64,000 nt of DNA from Paenibacillus arenilitoris (GCF_014705655.1 NZ_JACXIY010000024.1:1-64000); one strand, 5' to 3'. Numbered from the stretch's first letter, positions 1 through 7,745 are shown. Numbers and translations are program-made. Notes: a model not told the origin generated them from the sequence alone.

Positions 1-1
1 C

Positions 2-310
2 GACGGCGGCGGCGGCAGCGCGTCGGCGGAGCGCGGGGCGCTCACGGAGGCGGCGGCGATGGGCGTCGCGCCGGGCGGTGAGCGCCAGCAGCGCGGCGGC
101 GAAGGCGCGCCGCGCACGGATATGTGGGGCCTGCCCATCCGCGGCAGCGGCGGGTCAGGCGAGGGCCGCGGGTCGAGGCGGAAGAACGCGACGCCGAGCG
201 GCGTGTTCGCGGCGCCGGGCGGCGGTCAGGGCCAAAGCCGGAAGAAACGCAAGAAGGGCGGCGGAGGCGGCAATGCGACGGCTGCTTTCGTGAGAAAGAA
301 ACGAAAGTAA
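2..310 (+). CDS. rnr: RNase R C-terminal tail (partial, 5' end outside window)
   Basis: The reading frame is open from the window edge to TAA at 308-310. It encodes a low-complexity Gly/Ala/Arg/Lys tail ending in a basic block (AFVRKKRK). Such basic tails after the S1 domain are typical of RNase R, a 3'-5' exoribonuclease that works with SmpB-tmRNA on structured and non-stop mRNAs. The catalytic RNB and S1 domains are outside the window, so the call rests on the tail and on position: rnr lies just before smpB and ssrA in many Bacillota, and both follow here. Two other frames are also open in this GC-rich stretch; the frame ending at 310 is preferred because of its basic terminus. Confidence 0.6.
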   Translation, partial: DGGGGSASAERGALTEAAAMGVAPGGERQQRGGEGAPRTDMWGLPIRGSGGSGEGRGSRRKNATPSGVFAAPGGGQGQSRKKRKKGGGGGNATAAFVRKKRK

Positions 311-391
311 GCGGGCCGGCGCGGCGGCTTTTAGGGCGCGAAGCTACGGGAGCCGCCGCGTTCTGGACGAAATGGGAAAATATATTTAGGC

Positions 392-422
392 TTGTCGCTT
401 GCTTTTTGACGGCGGGTATAGT
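392..422 (+). promoter_or_regulatory. Possible promoter of the cold-shock gene
   Basis: TATAGT at 417-422 is a good -10 element. The best -35 (TTGTCG, 392-397) is 19 bp away, which is long. TTGACG at 406-411 looks better as a hexamer but is too close. If transcription starts near 429, the cold-shock mRNA has a leader of about 140 nt. Confidence 0.35.
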
Positions 423-454
423 ACACTCAAGGCAATCGATGATATGAACCTGAA

Positions 455-516
455 TTCACATATTGAAAAGGGTGTCATTATAGTCATGAAACCCTTTCCA
501 ATGTGTGAATTTTTTG
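455..516 (+). terminator. Hairpin with T-run between rnr and the cold-shock gene
   Basis: Arms TTCACATATTGAAAAGGGT (455-473) and ACCCTTTCCAATGTGTGAA (491-509) pair over about 18 positions with one or two mismatches. TTTTTT follows at once. The structure has the form of an intrinsic terminator. It could end the rnr transcript or act as an attenuator or thermosensitive element inside the cold-shock leader, because the candidate promoter lies upstream of it. Confidence 0.6.
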
Positions 517-569
517 TTTAAATAACGAAACAGGCGCATATTAATTTTATTTTTTGGAGGTTTTTACAC

Positions 570-770
570 ATGCAACAAGGTACAGTTAAATGGTTCAACG
601 CTGAGAAAGGTTTCGGCTTCATCGAAGTTGAAGGCGGCAACGACGTATTCGTTCACTTCTCCGCAATCGTCGGCGAAGGCTTCAAGACGCTTGAAGAAGG
701 CCAACGCGTTGAGTTCAACGTTGTTCAAGGCAACCGCGGACCACAAGCTGAAAACGTAGTTAAGCTGTAA
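570..770 (+). CDS. cspA: Cold-shock protein, CspA family
   Basis: This 66-residue protein is a single cold-shock domain, the full length for the family. RNP1 (KGFGFIEV) lies near residues 15-22 and RNP2 (VFVHFSAI) near residues 27-34. These aromatic motifs bind single-stranded RNA, and the protein acts as an RNA chaperone that keeps mRNA unfolded in the cytoplasm. The start ATG follows a strong GGAGG (556-560). The gene is monocistronic, with a long structured leader and its own terminator. Which Csp paralogue it is cannot be told from the sequence; the symbol names the family. Confidence 0.95.
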   Translation: MQQGTVKWFNAEKGFGFIEVEGGNDVFVHFSAIVGEGFKTLEEGQRVEFNVVQGNRGPQAENVVKL

Positions 771-790
771 TAGCTTACCTTCGTTGATGA

Positions 791-826
791 AACCGCTCCT
801 GACCTCCGGGTCGGGGGCGGTTTTTT
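791..826 (+). terminator. Terminator of the cold-shock gene
   Basis: An AACCGC...GACC stem pairs with GGTC...GCGGTT and is followed by TTTTTT. Confidence 0.85.
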
Positions 827-866
827 CGAAGGCGGGGGCTGCTGCGGGCGGTTTGGCGGCGGAGTA

Positions 867-1047
867 GTTTCAACTATTGAGCCTAATTGCCGGTAAATTC
901 AGGCTGGTCGTACTTTTGTTTCAGGAATTGAAACTAGAAGGCAAGTTTCGGGGAAAACGACGCCAGTATCCGTTACGTAGGATCAAAATTTGAAATTAAC
1001 TCGTTTCCCAAGGGGCGGAAAATGAGTTTAATTTCAATTATTGAGAC
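867..1047. repeat. Three related imperfect palindromes in the csp-smpB gap
   Basis: The roughly 450-bp gap before smpB has no gene. It holds GTTTCAACTATTGAGCC (867-883), GTTTCAGGAATTGAAAC (918-934) and ATTTCAATTATTGAGAC (1031-1047), all variants of one palindromic 17-mer. A longer imperfect inverted repeat (about 990-1009 against 1017-1037) overlaps the third copy. The function is unknown; this could be a dispersed intergenic repeat or protein-binding sites. Confidence 0.5.
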
Positions 1048-1222
1048 AAGTCCGGCCTACTTCACTTTGTCGGCGGTTTGTCCAGTTTGCAGCGGGGGAT
1101 GGAAGGCGCGTTTGGCAACAAAGCCTCCTTCTTGATTTCCATACCTAAAGTTGTTACAATGAATTCCTGTATATCTAGCAGCAAACAAGCTTAATTAGCG
1201 CAGTAAAGTCGAGGTGACCGGC

Positions 1223-1702
1223 ATGGCGAAGAAAAACGACGGCAAGCAGCTTGCCCAAAACAAAAAAGCTTCCCATGACTACTTCATCGAGGATACGTAC
1301 GAAGCGGGAATGGTGCTCACGGGAACGGAAATCAAGTCGCTTCGGAACGGCAGGGCGAACATAAGCGATGCGTTCGCGACGATCCGAAACGGCGAGATTT
1401 TTATACACAACATGCATATCAGCCCGTTCGAGCAAGGCAACATCCATAACCCTTCCGATCCGACGCGGACGCGCAAGCTGCTGCTGCACAAGGAACAGAT
1501 CCACAAGCTGCTCGGCTTGTCGAAGCAGGAGGGCTACGCGATCGTGCCGCTGAAAATTTACGTGCGCAACGGCTACGCGAAGCTGCTGCTTGGGCTCGGC
1601 AAAGGCAAGAAGCAGTACGACAAGCGCGACACCGCCGCGAAGCGCGATGCCCAGCGGGATATTCAGCGCGCGCTGCGGGAGAAGCAGAAGGTCGTTCGTT
1701 AA
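1223..1702 (+). CDS. smpB: SsrA-binding protein SmpB
   Basis: SmpB is 159 residues here, the usual length. It binds the tRNA-like domain of tmRNA and takes it to stalled ribosomes for trans-translation. The N-terminal part ([29 protein letters not shown]) is cut here to its key signature TGTEIKSLR near residues 33-41, with the conserved NISDAF block after it. The C-terminal tail is basic ([14 protein letters not shown]), as needed for decoding-centre contacts. ATG 1223 is chosen over GTG 1214 because GAGGTG (1211-1216) is then correctly spaced as ribosome binding site. Its RNA partner ssrA lies 220 bp downstream. Confidence 0.97.
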   Translation: MAKKNDGKQLAQNKKASHDYFIEDTYEAGMVLTGTEIKSLRNGRANISDAFATIRNGEIFIHNMHISPFEQGNIHNPSDPTRTRKLLLHKEQIHKLLGLSKQEGYAIVPLKIYVRNGYAKLLLGLGKGKKQYDKRDTAAKRDAQRDIQRALREKQKVVR

Positions 1703-1772
1703 CCTCAAGTTTTCCATGGATAGAAGCGCCCATCGCTGCCAGAAACAAATACGCGCATTGGAGCTTCATTCG

Positions 1773-1781
1773 TGTTATACT
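1773..1781 (+). promoter_or_regulatory. Extended -10 promoter of ssrA
   Basis: TGTTATACT is an extended -10 (TGnTATACT) with no convincing -35. It would start a precursor about 135 nt upstream of the mature tmRNA 5' end, to be trimmed by RNase P. Confidence 0.5.
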
Positions 1782-1922
1782 AAAGCAGTAGCAAGGAAGC
1801 AGTAAGCATTCGTGCTTAACAATCGGCAGCGTCATCGATCAGACGATGCTGGCGTTAATCCAGAGGCTTCATTCCATGCTAAACGTCGGTGCCGCAAGGC
1901 AGCCGGCCGTTTATGCGAGAAT

Positions 1923-2288
1923 GGGGGCGTTTATGGATTCGACGGGGATTGGACGAGCGCGGGCCAGCGGGTAGCAGGGAGTCGTCTGCTTCATCAACGC
2001 TAAAGCCAATTAAATGGCAACCAAAAACAATCCTACGCTTTCGCAGCTTAATAACCTGTGAGCGTGCTTCTACCTCGCATCGCCCATGTGCTAGGATAGG
2101 GGCTCAACTTTAGTGGGATACGCCGATCGGTCTCCGCCTGGGGTCGACGGAAGAAGACAATCAGGCTGACCTGAATAGAAGCCGGTCATAGGGCGTCCGT
2201 TCAGGTGACATCAAATCTGTGACTACACCCGTAGAAGCAAGCGTGGCGTGATCTTCGGACAGGGGTTCAACTCCCCTCGCCTCCACCA
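1923..2288 (+). ncRNA. ssrA: tmRNA (ssrA)
   Basis: The 5' end GGGGGCG (1923-1929) pairs with CGCCTCC (2278-2284) to form the tRNA-like acceptor stem. The T-arm (GGGGTTCAACTCCCC) precedes it and CCA is encoded at 2286-2288. The tag reading frame resumes at GGC 2016-2018 and reads GNQKQSYAFAA, ending in tandem TAA stops (2049-2054). The AFAA end fits a ClpXP degradation tag. Resuming at a Gly codon matches B. subtilis, whose tag also starts with GK after the charged Ala. The 366-nt length is normal for the Bacillota. Pseudoknot-forming segments fill the middle. Confidence 0.96.
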
Positions 2289-2294
2289 TCATGA

Positions 2295-2323
2295 ACACCA
2301 TCCGCATGAGGATGGTGTTTTTG
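2295..2323 (+). terminator. Terminator after ssrA
   Basis: ACACCATCC / GGATGGTGT stem with loop GCATGA, then TTTTT. The loop sequence recurs in other terminators of this window (3199, 7746, 17745). Confidence 0.85.
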
Positions 2324-2435
2324 CTTTATATTTGTTGAAAAATTTGATAATATGTACATATATTATAAAAGTTATTACAGTTTATACGTTATAACTTATT
2401 AGGTGCTGAGCATACTATTGGAAAGGAAAATAAAC

Positions 2436-2729
2436 ATGGATGGTGTGGTCAAAGTGACAAATAATAAACCGAATGTGACGCGTTATTCCCGCAAAATAGG
2501 GCGAATGGGCAATAGCTTGGGAGTAAGCTTGCCTAAAGGCTTAGCTGCAAGGTTGGATGTTACGCAAGGGGATGAAATCGAATTTATTGAAAATGATCGC
2601 GGTGAAGTGGTGTTGAAAAAAGCTCGGCAAGGTCAACTTCCAGATAATGTAAGGCCGGAAGTGCTTGAAGCGTTCTTTGACGTGTTTGAAGAAGATGAAG
2701 GCATCCTTGAGGATTTAAGGGACCGATGA
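2436..2729 (+). CDS. AbrB/SpoVT-MazE type antitoxin
   Basis: This 97-residue protein carries a SpoVT-AbrB swapped-hairpin DNA-binding domain near residues 13-60 (RKIGRMGNSLGVSLPKGLA, then DEIEFIE and EVVLKKA). An acidic C-terminal tail (FFDVFEEDEGILEDLRD) is suited to wrapping and neutralising a toxin. It ends one base before the doc start, so the two are translationally coupled. The pair is probably autorepressed through the AbrB domain. ATG 2436 is chosen over the longer frame because GGAAAGG lies just upstream. The gene is clearly more AT-rich than smpB and lies between two ssrA 3' ends, consistent with acquisition. Confidence 0.85.
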   Translation: MDGVVKVTNNKPNVTRYSRKIGRMGNSLGVSLPKGLAARLDVTQGDEIEFIENDRGEVVLKKARQGQLPDNVRPEVLEAFFDVFEEDEGILEDLRDR

Positions 2730-2730
2730 T

Positions 2731-3123
2731 ATGATAATCTTCCTAACCAAAGAAGAGGTTATTTCAGCCCACTATTTCATGATGAAAAGAATGAACGATG
2801 CAGAGCAAGCAGGTGTGAAGGATCATGGCCTGCTGGAATCTGCGATACATAGACCTCAGCAAACTATTTTTGAAGAAGATGCTTATCCAAATTTATTTGA
2901 CAAAGCCGCGGCCTTACTGGAATCTCTGGTAAAAAATCATTGCTTCCACAATGGGAATAAGCGGACAGCCTATCTGGTTACAAAATCATTCCTCATGTTA
3001 AATGGGCAACATCTACGAATGGAACGTAAATATGCCGTGGAGTTTATCGTAGATATTGCAAAAGGATTGCATACGTTGGAGACTACTGCGCATATTTTGA
3101 AAGAACATTCTGTAGACAGATGA
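2731..3123 (+). CDS. doc: Death-on-curing (Doc) toxin, Fic-fold kinase
   Basis: This is a 130-residue Fic/Doc-fold protein. Residues 70-78 read HCFHNGNKR, matching the Doc signature HxFx(D/N)xNKR rather than the AMP-transferase form HPFxxGNGR. Doc of phage P1 phosphorylates EF-Tu and stops translation, so the same activity is expected but not shown. The length fits the family and all signature residues are present, so it looks active. The start lies one base after the antitoxin stop. P1 Doc pairs with Phd; here the partner has an AbrB fold, a combination known in bacterial chromosomes. Confidence 0.9.
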   Translation: MIIFLTKEEVISAHYFMMKRMNDAEQAGVKDHGLLESAIHRPQQTIFEEDAYPNLFDKAAALLESLVKNHCFHNGNKRTAYLVTKSFLMLNGQHLRMERKYAVEFIVDIAKGLHTLETTAHILKEHSVDR

Positions 3124-3144
3124 TTCATCGTGCGTCTGCAGGTT

Positions 3145-3194
3145 GTGGCGTGATCTTCGGACAGGGTGGGTTCAACTTCCCTCGCCTCCACCAT
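3145..3194 (+). repeat. Second copy of the ssrA 3' end (att-like repeat)
   Basis: This matches 2243-2289, the last 46 bases of ssrA plus one. It differs by a 3-base insertion (GGT) in the T-arm region and one C-to-T change. It includes the acceptor strand and CCA. The ssrA 3' end is a common integrase target, and integration leaves such duplicates. No integrase gene is seen between the copies. Confidence 0.85.
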
Positions 3195-3198
3195 GTAA

Positions 3199-3228
3199 AT
3201 CCACAACCGCATGAGGTTGTGGATTTTT
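3199..3228 (+). terminator. Terminator after the ssrA-like repeat
   Basis: ATCCACAACC / GGTTGTGGAT stem around GCATGA, then TTTTT. It is the same design as the terminator that follows the true ssrA. Confidence 0.8.
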
Positions 3229-3512
3229 GCTTTTTGACGGTACTTTTCTGTGCTACGAAAGTTATTTCTCTTATATTGCCTCATTATGGAGTTTTACATC
3301 GCTGTTTTTTAGCCAGAAAGGGGTTTAAGACGCCTGTGTCGAATAAGGTAATACAAAATCAGACAAGAATTACGCATAAAGGTGCGCCGTACGGTCGATG
3401 ATCTGGTCTTGGAGAGGGGCTTTGTCAGTCGGCTAGATATGTTATTGAGGCATGGGAAAATCACCTAGAAGCGCAGCAAAATAGCGAATCGAAATAAGAA
3501 AGGGAGAAGTGT
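3229..3512. other. Intergenic, no gene recognised
   Basis: This is AT-rich non-coding DNA between the islet and the SEC-C gene. A short frame overlapping the doc end and the repeat has no ribosome binding site or family features. GGGAGAA at 3501-3507 serves the next gene. Confidence 0.5.
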
Positions 3513-4721
3513 ATGTTCCACACTGAACAAGTAAAAAGCTTTATTCTGCATCCTGAGCATGTTGTAAGCAATAAAGCCCTTCGATATTTTGCAGACAGCT
3601 TCCTATACGAAAATGATACTACGTTGATGCCGCTTTTGTTAGAAAGACTGAAGCAATCTAAGCAGGCCAGACCCATTCACTTGTTCTATGGATATAAGTT
3701 TCCGCAAACCGAAGAAACAATCCGCGAGCTGCTGGATTTGTGTCAGTCGCCGTCTATCGATCCTAATACGAAGTTTCATTTGGCGAATATGTTATGGAAC
3801 AGTGATCTCCGGTCGTTGACTCCTTATGAGGAGTACATCGCGAAGGATCAGCATTGGAAAAAGCGGGTGCAGCAAAAGCGCAATCTTGCGAAGATGGACG
3901 ATCGGGAACTGGTAAGAACCTTCCAATTGTTTATTGAGCAAAGTACCGGCCTATATGTGAATGAGTTTGATACGACGTACGGAGACGAAATCGTGAATGA
4001 ACTATCTCATCGGATGTGTATCGATCCCGACCTTGTGATTCAGAAGCTGGACGCTTATCATCCCGACGACATGAGCTATGAAACCCCCTATTTCGTTCAG
4101 CTTGCGGGCGCAATGAAGCTGGAAGCGGCCATTCCTTTTCTGTGCGGCTTTTTGGGAGCGGAGGATGATTGGCTTCCAGAGAAGGCTGGAGAGGCGCTTG
4201 TTCAAATCGGGACAACCTCGGTTGTAACGACGGTCGCCAACCAGTATTTTGCTGCGAACGAGGAATATTTCCGGTTATATGCCTCCGATGTGTTCGGCAA
4301 AATCAAGCTGCCCGCCTCGGAAGAGGCGTTGCTAACGCTGTTGCCGGACGAGAAGGATCTTACCTATGCGACCAAGCTCGCGAACGGTCTATGCGAGTTA
4401 GGGTCAAGCAAGGTCATTCCGTTAGTCCAGGCGATGGTGGAAGGAGATTATGACCGGGGACTTTTGAACCTCACAGAGTCGATCTATGCTTACTGCGTAA
4501 TCTCGAATACGCCGCATCCTTCATTATCTCAGTGGAAGAAGGAGCTTGACGAGGAGGAAGCGCGGCTGGCCGGGCGTGAGGCGGAATTGAATCGAATGGC
4601 TGTTACCGCCGGCTTCCATGGTGGCCTGAACAAACCTTATACGAACCCGAGTAAAGTTGGACGCAACGATCCTTGTCCTTGCGGAAGCGGGAAGAAGCAC
4701 AAGAAGTGTTGCGGTGCGTAG
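3513..4721 (+). CDS. SEC-C motif protein with HEAT-like repeats
   Basis: This 402-residue soluble protein consists mostly of alpha-helical repeat-like segments (for example [20 protein letters not shown]-type helices near 190-260). It ends in a SEC-C zinc-binding motif, [18 protein letters not shown], with cysteines at the spacing CxC...CC. SEC-C motifs are found at the end of SecA and in many uncharacterised proteins, where they bind zinc and help contact ribosomes or partners. The start follows AAGGGAGAA with good spacing. There is no operon partner. The specific role is unknown. Confidence 0.75.
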   Translation: MFHTEQVKSFILHPEHVVSNKALRYFADSFLYENDTTLMPLLLERLKQSKQARPIHLFYGYKFPQTEETIRELLDLCQSPSIDPNTKFHLANMLWNSDLRSLTPYEEYIAKDQHWKKRVQQKRNLAKMDDRELVRTFQLFIEQSTGLYVNEFDTTYGDEIVNELSHRMCIDPDLVIQKLDAYHPDDMSYETPYFVQLAGAMKLEAAIPFLCGFLGAEDDWLPEKAGEALVQIGTTSVVTTVANQYFAANEEYFRLYASDVFGKIKLPASEEALLTLLPDEKDLTYATKLANGLCELGSSKVIPLVQAMVEGDYDRGLLNLTESIYAYCVISNTPHPSLSQWKKELDEEEARLAGREAELNRMAVTAGFHGGLNKPYTNPSKVGRNDPCPCGSGKKHKKCCGA

Positions 4722-4797
4722 GCGGGCATGAGGTCGGGTTTTTGCTTTAAACCGGATCTTTGCCGCCAAGGCAAGCAGTAGAAATGATTTTTTGATG

Positions 4798-4833
4798 GAA
4801 AGACATCTTCTCATTCGGGAAGGTGTCTTTTTC
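4798..4833 (+). terminator. Terminator downstream of the SEC-C gene
   Basis: AAAGACATCTT pairs with GAAGGTGTCTTT (a G-T pair) and is followed by a T-rich run. A weaker hairpin-like element (GGGCATGAGGTCGGG, then TTTTT) lies just after the stop codon near 4727-4745. Confidence 0.75.
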
Positions 4834-4897
4834 TTTTCGCATCCATGGCCGCCCTATATCTTTCTCGTTGACGAATTTGAATGGTTTTTTCAACAAG

Positions 4898-4948
4898 GTA
4901 TTTTATTTAAAATACTACCTTGACAGTAATGGTAATGTGTCGTATTAT
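4898..4948 (+). promoter_or_regulatory. PadR operon promoter with candidate operator
   Basis: TTGACA (4920-4925), a 17-bp spacer and TATTAT (4943-4948) form a near-consensus sigma-A promoter. Just upstream is a perfect palindrome, GTATTTTA-TT-TAAAATAC (4898-4915). It is a good candidate binding site for the PadR protein encoded first in the operon. The promoter overlaps any start codon upstream of 4968, which fixes the PadR start. Confidence 0.75.
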
Positions 4949-4967
4949 ACAAATGCGGGGTGATGAT

Positions 4968-5297
4968 ATGAGCGAGAACAAAATAACATCCGACCTGTTG
5001 CGCGGACATACCGATACGATGATTTTGCGGCTCTTGTCCGAAGCTGACCGCTACGGGTACGAGATTGTGAAGCTGATCGCCGAACGCTCGGGCGGCGAGT
5101 ATGAATTAAAGGAAGCCACGATGTACTCCAGCGTCCGGCGGCTTGAAGCGGACGGCGATATTGAGTGGTACTGGGGCGATGAGTCTCAGGGCGGACGGCG
5201 TAAATATTTTCGGATTACCGAAAAGGGCAAGGCCACTTACGACCGCAACAAAAGCAACTGGGAGTACGCGAAGCACGTGCTTGAAAACTTATTATAA
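4968..5297 (+). CDS. PadR-family transcriptional regulator
   Basis: This 109-residue protein is a winged-helix PadR domain of the short type. It shows the family pattern: GHTDTMILRLLSEADRYGYEI (helix 1-2, cut here to DRYGYEIVKLI), then KEATMYSSVRRLEADG (recognition helix and wing approach) and GGRRKYFRITEKG (wing). PadR proteins are dimeric repressors that respond to phenolics or drugs and often control an adjacent exporter. The start at 4968 follows GGGGTG and lies about 13 nt after the predicted transcription start. It is followed after 14 bp by the HAAS-pentapeptide gene, then the exporter. Confidence 0.9.
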   Translation: MSENKITSDLLRGHTDTMILRLLSEADRYGYEIVKLIAERSGGEYELKEATMYSSVRRLEADGDIEWYWGDESQGGRRKYFRITEKGKATYDRNKSNWEYAKHVLENLL

Positions 5298-5311
5298 GGA
5301 GTGTTGAAGTT

Positions 5312-6175
5312 ATGAACGAGAAGTTGACCAACTATTTGAACAGTGTTTTCGCACCGTACGATGGGGTGAAGAGCGTCACCGAATTAAAGGCCGACCTGCT
5401 TTCCGATTTGCAGGAGCGGTTCCGCGAACTCAAAGCCGAGGGCAAGGACGACGAAACCGCTTTTGAAATGACCGTTGATAGCATCGGCGACATTGAGCAA
5501 ACGGTACGGGAGGTTGCCAACCTCTCCCGCTCGCTGGAGCGGCAGGTAGTGACGAACTTTAGCGGCGGCAACCTGGCGAATAGCGACTTTGCAGGCGTTA
5601 AGGCTCATAAGGGACAGTTTAAAGGCAGCGCATTGCGAGGCTCCGACTTTGCGGGCGCAGATTTGACCGGCAGCTCATTTGCGGGCAGCGATGTTCGTGA
5701 AGCCAATTTTGACGGCGCAAACCTGACCGACTGCACCTTTTCCGCCCTTGACCTGACGAATGCGAGCTTTAATAAATCGATCCTCGTACGAACCAATTTC
5801 AGCAAGTCGGGGCTTGACGGAGCCAAATTCACAGGAGTAAGACTGACCGACGTGGCGCTGTCGACGACCGATCTTAGAAAAACGATTTTTGAAGGTTGTT
5901 TATTTGACGGGGTCGACTTCAAGTACTCCGATCTGAGCGGGCAGCGCTTGGACGGACAGACGTTTATCGGCGTTAAGTTTGACAGAGCGGGATTAAACGG
6001 CGTTTCGTTCAAGGGCGCTACCTTCAAAAATGTGTCTTTCCAAGGGGGCTCCTTCTCCAAGAAATATTACCGTGCCATCAAAACCGTCTGCTTCGACGGC
6101 GCAACGATGGATAAACTGACCTTTGCTCTGCTCAAAGGCATGGAAGCCAATTTGTCTAAGGTTACCGTCATTTAA
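5312..6175 (+). CDS. HAAS-domain protein with pentapeptide repeats
   Basis: Residues 1-75 form an alpha-helical HAAS-type domain (LNSVFAPYDGVKSV..LKADLLSDLQERF, cut here). This domain is regularly encoded next to PadR regulators and is thought to sense or relay signals to membrane partners. From about residue 85 to 270 the protein is made of pentapeptide repeats (A(D/N)LxG/xxF pattern, such as ADLTGSSFAGSD and ANFDGANLTD). These fold as a right-handed quadrilateral helix. Most HAAS proteins continue into membrane segments; here no membrane segment is visible. The gene lies between padR and the ABC exporter in one operon. Its role is unknown; regulation of the exporter, or a DNA-mimic function as in Qnr/MfpA proteins, are possibilities only. 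Confidence 0.8.
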   Translation: MNEKLTNYLNSVFAPYDGVKSVTELKADLLSDLQERFRELKAEGKDDETAFEMTVDSIGDIEQTVREVANLSRSLERQVVTNFSGGNLANSDFAGVKAHKGQFKGSALRGSDFAGADLTGSSFAGSDVREANFDGANLTDCTFSALDLTNASFNKSILVRTNFSKSGLDGAKFTGVRLTDVALSTTDLRKTIFEGCLFDGVDFKYSDLSGQRLDGQTFIGVKFDRAGLNGVSFKGATFKNVSFQGGSFSKKYYRAIKTVCFDGATMDKLTFALLKGMEANLSKVTVI

Positions 6176-6193
6176 TTTAAGGGAGGGGTTCCG

Positions 6194-6964
6194 ATGCAAA
6201 CCGTGCAAACCAAGTCCATTCAAGTAAAAGGACTGCAAAAATCCTACAAGCAGCTCCAAGTGCTGAAGGGTGTCGATTTCGAGGTGGAGAAGGGCAGTAT
6301 TTTCGCCCTGCTCGGCTCCAACGGGGCGGGCAAGACAACGGTTGTCAAAATCCTCACGACGCTGCTCAAACAAGACGGAGGAACCGTCGCCGTAGGCGGA
6401 TTCGATGTGGCGTCAAAACCCGATCAAGTGCGGCAGGCGATCGGCTTGACCGGGCAATTCGCCGCCGTGGACGAAATATTGACCGGACGGGAAAATCTGA
6501 TTATGATCGCCAAGCTGCGCTACCTCAAGAACCCGCGTCAGGTGGCGGATGACATGCTGAAGCGCTTCGGCCTGACGGACGCCGCCGACCGCAAGGCGTC
6601 AACTTATTCGGGCGGTATGCGCCGCAGGCTCGACATCGCCTTGAGCCTTGTGGGAAATCCGCAGATCATTTTCCTCGACGAGCCGACGACCGGGCTTGAC
6701 CCCGAGGCGCGCATCGAGGTTTGGAAGATCGTCAAGGAACTCGCGGACGGCGGCACGACGATCCTCCTGACCACGCAGTATTTGGAGGAAGCCGAGCAGC
6801 TTGCCGACCGGATCGCCATTTTGCACGAGGGCAAGATTATTGCTGGCGGCACGCTCGCGGAGCTGAAGAAGCTGTTCCCGTCCGCAAAGGTGGAGTATGT
6901 TGAAAAACAGCCGTCATTAGAGGAGATCTTCCTCGCAATCGTCGGCAAGAAGGAGGCAAAGTAA
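6194..6964 (+). CDS. ABC exporter ATP-binding protein (DrrA type)
   Basis: This 256-residue ATPase has Walker A GSNGAGKTT (about 41-49), a Q-loop region with GQFAAVDEILTGRENL, signature YSGGMRRRLD (about 138) and Walker B IIFLDEPTTGLDP (about 157-169), with the switch His replaced by the TTQYLEEAE motif usual in DrrA-type drug exporters. It is expected to power the permease encoded immediately downstream. The stop codon directly precedes the permease ATG. Transcription is from the PadR-controlled promoter, so induction by a toxic substrate is likely. The substrate cannot be read from sequence. Confidence 0.93.
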   Translation: MQTVQTKSIQVKGLQKSYKQLQVLKGVDFEVEKGSIFALLGSNGAGKTTVVKILTTLLKQDGGTVAVGGFDVASKPDQVRQAIGLTGQFAAVDEILTGRENLIMIAKLRYLKNPRQVADDMLKRFGLTDAADRKASTYSGGMRRRLDIALSLVGNPQIIFLDEPTTGLDPEARIEVWKIVKELADGGTTILLTTQYLEEAEQLADRIAILHEGKIIAGGTLAELKKLFPSAKVEYVEKQPSLEEIFLAIVGKKEAK

Positions 6965-7732
6965 ATGGAGACGGTAAAGAAACACTTTTTCAGCGATATG
7001 GGCGTTATGCTTGGACGCTCCATGCGCCATATTTTCCGCAGTATGGACACGATCTTCACGGTGTGCATCACCCCGATTGCGATGATGCTGCTGTTCGTCT
7101 ATGTGTTCGGCGGCGCAATTCAAACCGGTACGGATAATTATGTGAACTACCTGTTGCCCGGCATCCTGCTTATTGCGATTGCCAGCGGCGTAGCCTATAC
7201 GTCTTACCGCCTGTTTTTGGATAAGCAGCGGGGCATCTTCGAGCGGTTTCACTCCATGCCGATTTCACGTTCCACTTTACTGTGGGGGCATGTGTTGACC
7301 TCGCTGGTGTCCAACGCCGTATCGGTTGTCGTCATCATTCTCGTAGCGTTCGTTATGGGCTTTCGTTCGTCGGCGGGGATCCTGCCGTGGCTTGCGGTAA
7401 CCGGCATACTCGCGCTGTTTACGCTGGCGTTAACTTGGGTCGCGGCAATTGCCGGACTGTCCGCCAAATCGGTGGACGGCGCAAGCGCCTTTTCCTACCC
7501 GATCATCTTCCTTCCGTTTATCAGCTCGGCGTTCGTGCCGACCGATTCGATGCCGACTGTCGTTCGCGTCTTTGCCGAGAACCAGCCGGTGACCTCGATC
7601 GTGGAAGCTATCCGCGCGCTGCTGGCAGGCCAGCCGGTGGGCAATGATATAGGGGTCGCGCTTGCTTGGTGCGTCGGGATTTTGCTCGTAGCCTATTTCT
7701 TTGCCATAAGGGTGTATAAAAAGCAGGTGTGA
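6965..7732 (+). CDS. ABC-2 type exporter permease (DrrB type)
   Basis: This 255-residue membrane protein has about six hydrophobic segments and the ABC-2 layout. A first segment near residues 30-50 is followed by a loop, then YVNYLLPGILL, the conserved RGIFERFHSMPISRS cytoplasmic loop (residues about 87-101), and segments to the end. It pairs with the ATPase to export drugs or lipids. The start ATG touches the ATPase stop codon, so translation is coupled. It ends the operon, followed by a terminator at 7746. Confidence 0.92.
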   Translation: METVKKHFFSDMGVMLGRSMRHIFRSMDTIFTVCITPIAMMLLFVYVFGGAIQTGTDNYVNYLLPGILLIAIASGVAYTSYRLFLDKQRGIFERFHSMPISRSTLLWGHVLTSLVSNAVSVVVIILVAFVMGFRSSAGILPWLAVTGILALFTLALTWVAAIAGLSAKSVDGASAFSYPIIFLPFISSAFVPTDSMPTVVRVFAENQPVTSIVEAIRALLAGQPVGNDIGVALAWCVGILLVAYFFAIRVYKKQV

Positions 7733-7745
7733 TCTTTCCAACATG

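Noticed and set aside
3120-3401. Open frame over the duplicated ssrA end
   Set aside because: It overlaps an RNA-derived repeat and a terminator, has no ribosome binding site and shows no family features.
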